DNA of 64,000 bases from Anaeramoeba flamelloides (lineage: Eukaryota; Metamonada; Anaeramoebidae): positions 6,014,001 through 6,078,000 of the forward strand of contig JANTQA010000057.1 in assembly GCA_027625915.1 (NCBI GenBank). The letters run 5' to 3'. Positions 48,778 through 57,600 of this stretch are shown here, piece after piece. Each line of letters begins with the position of its first letter. The first letter of the stretch is position 1. The translations under genes and the position numbers were made by a program. The notes beneath the pieces were generated by a model, which had not been told where the DNA came from, did no database searches, and saw nothing but the letters and a program-made list of their open reading frames with translations.

Positions 48778-49197
48778 AGACCAAAAATTTCTAATAGAGA
48801 AAAAATAAAAATTTGAATTTTCTGTTCATACAAAATTGATCAAACAAAGAAGATCTACATTTTGAATAATTTTCCTTTGGAAAAAATTCAAAACTAATAA
48901 TAAAATTTAAAAAGATTATAGAGGAAATTCAATCAAATAAATCAATTTAATTTACTTTTTTTCATTATTTGGGTGGGTTTAATTCTCAAAAATAGCTATT
49001 TTCAAAAAATGAAAATGAATAAACTTAAAATGGGGGTAGTAGAAAATAGTTTTACTTCTTAGGTTAAAATATAAAAAAAAGGTTGATTCTTAAAAATATG
49101 TTAGAAAAATATTTCAAATTTAAGAGTAAAAATATGTCAGAGTTTTGGAACCATTATGTTTTTAGGAAAAAATAATTAGAAAAAATAAGTTAAAATA

Positions 49198-49653
49198 TTA
49201 TTTAATTTTTTTTTTTAAGCTTTGGTGTACTTTCCTTGATAAACTCTTGAAGTTATTATCATTTAGATTTAACTTTATTTCATTGGTTTGGAGGTCATAT
49301 AAATATTGGTTTAGTTCCCAATCGCTGGATTTTTGAGCTTTAGAAAAAACAATTTTGACATAAATATTAATCGAATTATTTATTTCAGAGGATAATTGTA
49401 CATTTGATTGAAAAACAGTTAATGTTGTTAAAGTTAGCCTCCTTAATAATTTTTTACAAGCAATTATTTTTGATTTTTCTTTAGAATAAAACATGGAATC
49501 TGGATTATTTGGATTAACTGTATCAACACTGTCATTGTGAGTTAATACTTGTCTTAAATTGTTATATCTTTGGTGTCTTCCGTGTACGCCCACTTTTGTT
49601 CCTCTAGTTTTTCTAACAGTGAAATTTGTTTTTTTTTTTTGAGAAATTTCCAA
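49198..49653 (-). CDS. Transposon accessory ORF, C-terminal piece
   Basis: About 150 aa, not recognised. Basic start (TNFTVRKTRGTKVGVHGRHQ), then a mixed alpha/beta-looking stretch (LRRLTLTTLTVFQSNVQLSS) and a basic end. There is no ATG at its start; the frame opens with a TTG after a stop and a poly-A run, so it is probably the last exon or the frame-shifted end of the gene whose earlier parts lie at 49675-51304. It runs opposite to the transposase. Confidence 0.45.
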   Translation of the reverse strand: MEISQKKKTNFTVRKTRGTKVGVHGRHQRYNNLRQVLTHNDSVDTVNPNNPDSMFYSKEKSKIIACKKLLRRLTLTTLTVFQSNVQLSSEINNSINIYVKIVFSKAQKSSDWELNQYLYDLQTNEIKLNLNDNNFKSLSRKVHQSLKKKIK

Positions 49654-49674
49654 ATAGTCATCAATTATCGTTTT

Positions 49675-49941
49675 TTAGGAACATTTGATTTTTCCTAAAA
49701 AAAAATTAATAAATTCTTCCCCTGATTTACAGCTTTTAATATCCAATTTCATAATACACCGTTTAAATTTTCTTATCTGGGGTTTAGTATGGATAAAGTT
49801 TTTTAAATATTCACAATTAATTGGGTGTGATTGTCCATCTTTTGGTTTTTTGCAAAAAGGGCAATTTTCTTTTTTATCAATTTGAATAATTTTTTTTTTT
49901 TTGATTTTTCCAAGATCGATCTTGAATTTTTCTTTCCTCCC
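49675..49941 (-). CDS. Transposon accessory ORF with zinc-knuckle-like motif
   Basis: An open frame of 88 codons without its own ATG. It reads CPFCKKPKDGQSHPINC, a C-x2-C-x8-H-x3-C pattern, followed by basic helices (IRKFKRCIMKLDIKS). In this frame it abuts a poly-A run where a second frame (KKNKRANFKSHNRTNKGGKK) approaches from upstream, suggesting one protein crossing a frame change or an unrecognised intron. Zinc-binding and nucleic-acid contact are inferences from spacing and charge. Confidence 0.4.
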   Translation of the reverse strand, partial: GRKEKFKIDLGKIKKKKIIQIDKKENCPFCKKPKDGQSHPINCEYLKNFIHTKPQIRKFKRCIMKLDIKSCKSGEEFINFFLGKIKCS

Positions 49942-50084
49942 TTATTTGTTCTATTATGGGATTTAAAATTCGCTCTTTTATTTTTCTTCTCCAACTTCCT
50001 GCCTTTTGCAACCCTGTTTCTACGACTATTAGAAACTTCTTCTGAATTTGATATGATTTCCGTTTCCGTGAGATAAGAACAGTT

Positions 50085-50819
50085 CTAATTATTAGAATTT
50101 GAACTTGTACTTGAAAGATGAAAAGAAGATGTTGTTGTACTGTTTGATTCAGAATCAGTATCAGAATTTACTGGATTTTCTTTGAAATTCAATTTTTTAT
50201 TAGTAATATTTTTTGTTTTTCTTCTTTTCCTTTTCTGGGTCGGTTTATTAATTCTATCAAATAAAGTATCTTTGGTGGCCGATGAATTTGAGGATCTTAA
50301 AAATTTTATTTCATTTTCTTCATTTGCACTACCATAAAAAGATGAGGATGAATCAAGAGTAAGATTTTGATTTGTGAGAGAAATGGGTGTTTTTGAAAAC
50401 TTGTTATTTTTTCTTCGTAATTTCAAATTTTTTTCTTGTTCCTCTTTTTTTCTTTTCTTATTTTGGTTATAATGTATTAGAAAATATATTTTAATAGTTT
50501 CAAGAATATCCTTAGTTTCTTTGGCAGTAAAAGCGGAGTACATATATCTCGTCATCATTGTTTTGTTTATAATATAATAATTTCTAATCAATTTTTTGAT
50601 TGAAAAGATATTTTTTCCACTTGGCATATAATCCAAATCCTCTAACAATTCAATAAAACTTTCTTTTTTTTCTCCATGGTTATTGAATAAAAAGGCAAAT
50701 TGTAAAATTGCTTTGTCTAATTCCACCATTTGTTTTATTTCGTCCTCTTCAAGTTCTTTCTTAAAATGTTGAATCAAATCATCATTGGTATTTATCTCAA
50801 TCTTATGGGCCTTCTTCAA
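50085..50819 (-). CDS. Transposon accessory ORF, main piece (244 aa)
   Basis: No known family recognised. N-terminal ~115 residues are helical and acidic (DDLIQHFKKELEEDEIKQMV, SFIELLEDLDYMPSGKN, then KLIRNYYIINKTMMTRYMYS). The remainder is low-complexity with nuclear-localisation-like KPTQKRKRRKTK and a Ser/Thr tail. The start MKKAHKIEINTNDD overlaps the end of the upstream piece 50803-51045 in another frame, so splicing or a frame change is possible. Being inside the transposon ends and antisense in arrangement to the transposase, it is most likely element cargo or a helper protein. Confidence 0.5.
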   Translation of the reverse strand: MKKAHKIEINTNDDLIQHFKKELEEDEIKQMVELDKAILQFAFLFNNHGEKKESFIELLEDLDYMPSGKNIFSIKKLIRNYYIINKTMMTRYMYSAFTAKETKDILETIKIYFLIHYNQNKKRKKEEQEKNLKLRRKNNKFSKTPISLTNQNLTLDSSSSFYGSANEENEIKFLRSSNSSATKDTLFDRINKPTQKRKRRKTKNITNKKLNFKENPVNSDTDSESNSTTTSSFHLSSTSSNSNN

Positions 50820-51304
50820 GAGTATTATTATTTGGTGTCTGTGAAGAAGGAAATTGCGGAAATAAATATTTTTTTATTTGCTTGGCATTATCTTGGGGTG
50901 AATTCTTTTTGTTTTGAAGTTCGGGGTCTTGCGAAAGAAAATTTTTGAATAAAGGTAGGTTTGGGTTATTATCCGTGCTGTGAGATGGTTTATTTTGAAA
51001 TAGAATAGGTTTTGTATTATTTTTTTGAATGGTTTTTTTTTCCATGTTTTTGGGTAAACTAGTAGTAATTTTTTTCCCTCATTTTGATCGACAAGATCAT
51101 TCAAAAAAATTTTTGTAGATTTTTCTTGCTGAATTTCTTGTTGGTTTTGAAAATTTTTTGTTTTGTCTTTTGGATCTGACCACACGTGAGATCTTTTGTT
51201 TGATTTTTGTTTGTGTACTTTTTTTTTTCTTTTTCTTTTTGCTGAAAAATTTCATTTTTGTTACCAACTCCAAAGCTTGATGTATTTTCATCAGTCGCAT
51301 TCAT
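50803..51304 (-). CDS. Transposon accessory ORF, N-terminal pieces
   Basis: Three frames share the stretch: one from ATG 51304 (MNATDENTSSFGVGNKNEIF), one continuing WSDPKDKTKNFQNQQEIQQE ... FLNDLVDQNEGKKLLL, and one 50803-51045 (SHSTDNNPNLPLFKNFLSQD ... QFPSSQTPNNN). Frames hand over at A/T homopolymers. Residue use (Asn, Gln, Lys) is like a disordered N-terminus. I read this as the 5' part of the accessory gene, spliced, mis-assembled at homopolymers, or decaying. Confidence 0.4.
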
Positions 51305-52107
51305 TTGGTTTTCAATATTGGGGGTTTTGTTTTTGAGTATTGTTCCAATTAGAAATTAAAATGGGGTAGAATTAAAAAAAATGAACTAAAATCAAATAAA
51401 ATTTCTTAAATATTATTTATTCTCTTTTTGTTAAAAAACGAAAAGTTGAAATACTACATGCTGAACATAATCCCAATAAGTTAACCCCAATTGAAATAAC
51501 AAATTAAAAAATCTGTCGATGTTTTCCCACTTTTTTGAACTCAAAAGAGATTTTTTTTTTTTTTAATTTAAGATTTTAATCACATAAAATGAGAATTGGG
51601 GAAAAAAATGAAAAAAAATATAAAAGCACAACGAGAAATCATTCATTTTTTTCTTTGATAAATGATTTTTTTTGTTTTTTGGAAAAAATTGATTTGTTGG
51701 TTAGTTCTAAAACGAAAAAGTCTTGGTGGTACTTATTTTGAGTGTAATATTTGAAAATTTTCAAATCAAACAATTAGTTATTTTTGAGTTTTTTAATAAG
51801 CATTTGTGGGTTTTCATGCCAAAATTGGGGTTATAAAATGGATTCAATATTAGAGGTAGTCAAAATACTTTCAAAAAAATGTTATAAAAACCCTTTTAAG
51901 GAGATTTTTTTTCATTTTATTTCAATTCTTACTTTTTTTGGATTTTTTTGAAAAGAAATGTACGATCTGTTATTTTTCTTTAATTTTTGATTTTTTTTCA
52001 GTATAATTCAAGTTATTTGTTTTTTTTTCTGATTTATAATTTATCTTGAAATTATAGTGTGCTATCACAAAAAAAATGAAAAAAAATAAATAAAAATTGT
52101 GGTGTAT
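51305..52107. promoter_or_regulatory. Divergent intergenic region inside transposon
   Basis: An 800-bp noncoding stretch between the start of the minus-strand accessory ORFs and the transposase. By position it must hold both promoters. No specific motif could be supported in the AT-rich background. Confidence 0.35.
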
Positions 52108-53211
52108 ATGAAGAGATATTCTTTTGAAATTGTGTCAAGAGTTATTATTGATATGCTTGAATTTTTAACAGGGCAATCTAATTTTCAAAAACAAAATGAA
52201 ATAGCATACTCTAACAAGGTATCTAATGCTTATGTAACTAATATGAAAAAAACAATTATTTTTGTTATTAGTTACTTGTATGAAAATAAAAAAAAATCAA
52301 TAAATACTCACAATTCTTTTGAAATTTTTGGAGATCTGCTTTCCAAAAGTTTTATAATTTTGATAAAATATAAATGTACGAATTTTCGTAAATACTTGAC
52401 TTTAGAAAAAATTGAAGAAATTAAAAGGTTGAGTAATTTAATAATTAAAAAATTAGACAGAGATTGTAGTTTATATTTATTTGAAATCAAACAACTTTTG
52501 GAAAATGAAAACCAAATCACCACAAGCACTTCAACCATTTATAATTATTTGACCAAATCTTTAAATTGGTCAAATAAAAAAATTTTACACTTTAACCCCA
52601 ACAGATTTGGTAATAATAATTTTCAAGAAAGAATCCAATTTGTCAGAATTATTACTGAAAGTATAAACAAGTTTGGTGTTGAAAATGTTCTTTTTAGGGA
52701 CGAAACGGGGTTTAAACGAAATCGGAGGGATAATGGTTCGAGTCTTGTTGGTAAAAGACCCTTTAAATCTCATGTCGGAAGAATTAATCCCAAATACAAT
52801 ATGTTTTGTTTCATAAATTCATCTGGGATTGAAGAAATTAGTTTAATCGATCACACAGCAAAGGGGGTTGACCATGCTGAATTTATGCTAAGGGGGGTCT
52901 TAGATATTATAAAAAAAAATAACACAAGCAAATCTGTGATTGTAATGGATAATCACAGTATTCATAAATGGTGCGAAAATTGGATAACTGAATATTTTGC
53001 ACAGTATAATTGCCATATTATTTATATGCCTGTTTATAGTCCCGACCTAAATCCAATTGAAATGGTATTCGGAACACTAAAACATCTTTTAAAAGACCAT
53101 CAAGATATTTGGGGGGTATCTCCAAAAGACTCCATTTTTCAAAGCATTTTTGACTTTAATACTAAAGATTATACTTTAAATTTTATTAAAAAAATTTTCC
53201 CCATAAAATAA
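52108..53211 (+). CDS. DDE transposase (Tc1/IS630-like)
   Basis: Cut-and-paste transposase of the 4.9-kb element. First ATG gives MKRYSFEIVSRVII, 367 aa; GTG codons upstream in frame are unlikely starts. N-terminal residues ~1-50 look like a helix-turn-helix DNA-binding unit (IAYSNKVSNAYVTNMKKT). Catalytic acids: Asp in FRDETGF, Asp in VIVMDNHSIHK and Glu in YSPDLNPIEMVF. Counting residues between the second and third gives 36, i.e. DD36E rather than the DD34E of Tc1 and IS630. The linker GTLKHLLKDH follows the Glu as in the family. No stop or frame change, so it may be functional. Transcribed away from the accessory ORFs, the two blocks being divergent from about 51.3-52.1 kb, which should hold a shared promoter region. 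Confidence 0.93.
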   Translation: MKRYSFEIVSRVIIDMLEFLTGQSNFQKQNEIAYSNKVSNAYVTNMKKTIIFVISYLYENKKKSINTHNSFEIFGDLLSKSFIILIKYKCTNFRKYLTLEKIEEIKRLSNLIIKKLDRDCSLYLFEIKQLLENENQITTSTSTIYNYLTKSLNWSNKKILHFNPNRFGNNNFQERIQFVRIITESINKFGVENVLFRDETGFKRNRRDNGSSLVGKRPFKSHVGRINPKYNMFCFINSSGIEEISLIDHTAKGVDHAEFMLRGVLDIIKKNNTSKSVIVMDNHSIHKWCENWITEYFAQYNCHIIYMPVYSPDLNPIEMVFGTLKHLLKDHQDIWGVSPKDSIFQSIFDFNTKDYTLNFIKKIFPIK

Positions 53212-53463
53212 ATTTTAATTTTACTTTAAAAATGAAGATTATACTTCGTTTTTCTGTTTTATTTGTTTAGTTTGTATTTTTAACTTTTTTTCTAATGATT
53301 TTCCTTCAAAATAATGAAAAAGTATCCAATTTTCAAAAAGAGGGTAGAAATATTCTTCAAAAATATGGATCTAATTATGGATCTTGAAAAGTTTCCATAT
53401 TTTTTCATTCTTTAAGGGTTTCTCTGAGAAAAAAATAATCAGGTCTCAATCAATTTTTTTTTA

Positions 53464-53591
53464 TGATAGCCTATCACAAACCGTAAAACTGCATCATAAG
53501 CTATCATTTGAAGATTTTTTTTTGAGTATGAAAGAAAGGAAAAATTGATTTTCTATTATTGTCAAATTTCACGGTAGGGTTGGAACAGCTG
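53464..53591 (-). repeat. Right terminal/subterminal repeat of transposon
   Basis: Terminal repeat inverted relative to the left end. The subterminal motif TGATAGCCTATCACAAACCG at 53464 is in the same orientation as the left one, with a nearby inverted GCTATCA. Confidence 0.8.
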
Positions 53592-53593
53592 TA

Positions 53594-54620
53594 TTACTTC
53601 AATATAGAAAATTCAAAATCTTGAAATCATCAATATGAAATATTTTTAAAAAATCTATTCGAAAATCAATTTTAACCACCCAAAGTTAAGTGTAAATTTT
53701 TTTCCCCTTAAAACAAGTGACACAAATCTAATTGTGTATTATTTCCTTTTTTTTTCAAAATCTATAATATCCCATCCAAATAATCCAAGTCCACCAAAAC
53801 TCACTTTTAAAATACCCACAGCCAAAATATTTTAATAGTATAGTAGGGAAAAAAATACCGGACATGAAAAAAATCCCTGACAAGATTTTTAATTGTGAGT
53901 ATTAGTTAAATTTTTGTCTAATTTCAATGAAATCCTTATTATAAATAACCAATTTTTTTATGAGATTAGTAATAAACCTACCTAAAGTCCATTAAAGTAA
54001 GGTGTCTCTAGAATACTCGAGTAATTGTTTGATAGCCTAATGTTGATCAACTTTTTTCAAAAAACAATCGAGTTTTATCGAGGTTTACTAGAGTTTGGAA
54101 AATGATAATTTTTCTTCTGGTTTTTTGATTGATTGAAAGGTGTTTTGAACAAGTGTGATTTCATCAGTCATCATTCTAATAAGTGGGGGGGTTATAATTG
54201 AAAAAGTTCGATTCTTAAAAAAAGGAATTTGATTGTAAATAAATGAAATTCCACAATAATTTTACTAATATTCACAATTCAAAATCTTGTCCGGGATTTT
54301 TTTCATATCCGGTATTTTTTTAACTGCTCTTAGCATTTTTTTGAAAAATTTTGAAATTTCATCAAATTTGAATTGATTAATACTTTTCCCTTCATTAATA
54401 TTAGCAATTAAAAATCTTTTTTAACTTTTTTCTCCAATAATAAGAAGTATAAGTTCCACAATGAGAATAAATAATCACTAATTAAAAACTAAGTTTCATT
54501 TAGTTGAAAAGACTTTGGTGTGGTTTACCTTTGTAAAATAATAATCAAAACTTATTCATTTTTTTTTTTTTTATTATTTGCGTTTTCTTTTACTTTTTTC
54601 ATCTTTTAACCCATCCAAAA
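53594..54620. other. Intergenic between transposon and B-box gene
   Basis: No gene. A pair of CCGGACATGAAAAAAATCCC (53859) and its inverse near 54289-54325 (GTCCGGGATTTTTTTCATAT) delimits 53830-54330 as a probable inverted-repeat element; the interior is noncoding. Confidence 0.5.
53857..54315. mobile_element. Small inverted-repeat element (MITE-like)
   Basis: Ends AAAATACCGGACATGAAAAA and, inverted, AAAAATACCGGATATGAAAA lie about 460 bp apart; next inward, CCCTGACAAGATTTTTAATTG is mirrored by CAAAATCTTGTCCGGGA. No ORF; target duplication not resolved by eye. Confidence 0.55.
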
Positions 54621-57600
54621 ATGAACAATTTGAATAACTTAAAACAAAAGAAAAAAGAAAATAAAGATCCAAGACAATTAAAAGACATTCGGATTCCTGT
54701 TGATTTACCAGTCCCTAAGTGTGAAGTTTGTCAAAAAAAAAGATCTGCTTATTATTGTGAGCTTGATAAGATCCATTATTGTAAAAAATGTGAATCAAAA
54801 GTACACACACTTCCTTTAATGAAGGAAAAGCATGCAAAATTTATTTTCAAAGAGCCCTACATTGGTAATTAATTTTTTTTCTTTTTCTTTAATTTTTCCT
54901 TGTATCAAACCAACCTTTTGTAAAAGAAGCTTTTGATTTTAAATTAGAAAGACTTTTTCTTTTCTTTTTTATTCTAATTTGGTTTGGTTGAAGTCAGCCA
55001 TTTTTTTGTTGTTTTAACTCCATTTTATCAACCTTCAGTTCTGTAATAATATACTAATTAGCATTATCTTGACTTTTTTTGTACGTTACTTTTTTACACT
55101 CAACCAAACAAAAAAAAAAAACAAGAATAAAAAATTGAGAATGATCTAAATTTTCAAAAAAAGAAAGTGTGTAAAAGAAAGTTCCTCGGAAGAGCCAATA
55201 TTTTGAACAATGGGAATGAATAAACAAAGGCTTTTTTCAAAATTTATTGGAATAATTCTTCTCAAAAACTCTTCCTTTTATACACTATAACTCTGAATAA
55301 AATATTAGTAGGAAATTTGTAGAACCTCAGTGCTCTTTTATTTAACTTTAAAAGTGTGTAAAAAAAGTAAATTTTTCCGAATGAATCTTGTGGAATGTTT
55401 TTGTTAAATAATTTGAAAAAAAAATTATGACACACAAACCTGTATTAAAACCAGATAACCGTTCGGGAAAAAAAGATTCAAACACAAATTTTAATTGGAA
55501 ATGTTAACATTAATAGAACCTGAAAATTCAAAGAAAGATCTATTAATAAAAGTAAAAACCAATGATTAAGAAATAAGGGAGGAATCAATCTAATAACACT
55601 TTTTCTCATACTCTCTTTTAAATGGGTTTTTCTTTGATTGATCTATCATTCAAAAGTTGTGTAAAAAATTGAATCTTTTTGAGATCTCCAAAACCACCCC
55701 TATAATTTCGATAATCAAAGAGATTTAATTTTTTTGTGTTATTTGATTTGAAAATAATATTATGAATTATTCTTTCAAGTTAATTTATTTCTTCTTTAAG
55801 GGAGTAAGTACATTTTTCAATTTTTTAGTGCCATCATTTATGCGAAGCTGAAATGATTCAAATCATTTCTTTAACCAAACCTATTGATATTTTAATAAAT
55901 ATGGAAGTGGAATATATCCTAGTTCAATATATTTTCATACCAACTAAAAAATGGTATTCAAAAAAATGAAAAGATTGATCAAAAAAAAAATAAATACAAA
56001 TCATTTTTTAATTGATCTTATTCATTATATTTGATACAATTACTTCTTCTTAATTTGGTTTTGTTTTTAATTCTTCATTGGAAATACTTTTGTTTGGAAA
56101 ATTTTTGAGAAACAAATTACTTTTTATTTCTGAAGAATTCCCAAAATGTATTAAAAGATCCTATTTCTATTTGGTTCATCCAATTCTTGATTGTGTTCAG
56201 AAAATAAGATATTTATTAAATTTCTCTTCAGAAATAAAGATTTATTGGACGAATTCATTTTATTTGATAATTTTTTATTTTTGATCTATTAAAAAAGAGA
56301 ACTCAAAATAATTCTGAATCCATGATTGAATTTTTTTCGAAAATGTTTCTTTTTCTTTTGGGTTGAATCCAGTGTAACTGTTTTTTGATTCGGAGAATCC
56401 AACTCCTTTATTTTAATTTTTGAAACAGAATTCTTTATTTTGGTTATGTTTGATAAAAATATTTGAAAATTGAATTTTGAAAGCAAATCTATAAAAAAAT
56501 GTTTTTTAAAATAAATAATAAATAGTAATGGGGACGAGAAATTCAAGGTTATAAATTGTTTGGATTCTTACAAATTAAAATGATAAAAGAATACAAATCT
56601 TGAAAAATAGGCCTGTGGTCGATTTTTTTTTTTTTTCATTTTTGATTTCAACAAATTTATTTGGAAAGGTGATCTTTTGTGTTTGGTCTTCTAAAAGAAA
56701 AGATTTGTTTCAAATACACACCTTTTCGGGTCTATTTTTTTTTGGTTTATTTGTTTGGTTAATTTCACTCGTTCCCTATAAACACATTTCTCGATCCAAA
56801 ACCTAATTTAATAAAACCAAAAATTTAATCCAAATAAATTGTTCAAAAAATCGAAAAATTTAAGATTCAGCTCTGAATTACTTTGGGTTAGTTTCTTTTC
56901 ACAAATAAAGACTGTAGCGAATGATGTTTTGGTTTCAAAGTTTCAATATCTGGTGGCACTCAAAAAATATTTTTCAGTAAGGTTCTTACAATTAAAATTT
57001 TTCAAAATGGTAAAATGTACTTACTTCCTTAACAGAGATTTTACTTCAGGTTCGATTAAGGTTCCCAATTAAAAACCGTGTTTCACTTTTTTTCTACAAT
57101 GGTTAATTCAAATTTATTGAATAGTAAAAATTTTTTGATTAGCAAAAGTAAAATTTGAAAAAAATTTTTGTTTGGGATCCTAAAAATTTAAATAAATGAA
57201 TTCTTATTTAATTTTGAAGCAAAACTAATTTCTTTTTGCATTGTCATTTGGAAATTAGTTTTTAAGATCTTTATTCTTTTCAAAAAATTAATTTGTTTTT
57301 TTTATTTTTCGTGACATTTTTAAAAACATTTACACTTTCAAAAACAAAAATAAAAAACAATAAACAATAAAAACATAAACACACACACACACATATACAT
57401 CAACAAATTCACAAAGGATTCTTAAAAAAAGAACAATATCAAGAAAAAATTATTAAAGAATTAAAAGCGCTTCACGAAAACGAACCAACAAATGAAAAAG
57501 TATTAATAATGTTAATCAAGCAGTTACTGATCTTAAGCAAAATTAACCAAGTCAGTGTGTTTCTCAAAGCATTAGAAAAACTTTCTAACGAAACCACAAG

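Larger units (their letters stand above)
48650..53591. mobile_element. 4.9-kb Tc1/IS630-like transposon with accessory ORFs
   Basis: Seen: terminal inverted repeats CAGC-C/T-GTTCCAACCCTACC then GTGAAATTTGACA match at about 31 of the first 32 positions. TA stands outside both ends (48648-48649, 53592-53593). A subterminal motif GATAGCCTAT-ACAAACCGT occurs near each end in direct orientation and repeats the ACCGTGAAA core of the terminal repeat. Inside are an intact DDE transposase (+) and a block of minus-strand ORFs. Known: TA target sites and IR/DR layouts are typical of Tc1-like elements; ciliate TBE and Tec elements of this superfamily also carry extra genes. Inference: an autonomous, recently inserted element, perhaps with a partly decayed accessory gene. 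Confidence 0.88.
54865..57416 (+). other. 2.55-kb intron of the B-box/TPR gene
   Basis: Holds the right copy of the high-identity inverted repeat and a diverged long repeat copy. Short ORFs at 56078, 56289, 56600 and 56839 are not supported as genes. Confidence 0.7.

Noticed and set aside
56839-57072. 77-aa ORF in the B-box gene intron
   Set aside because: Falls in a diverged repeat and intron; no family signal.
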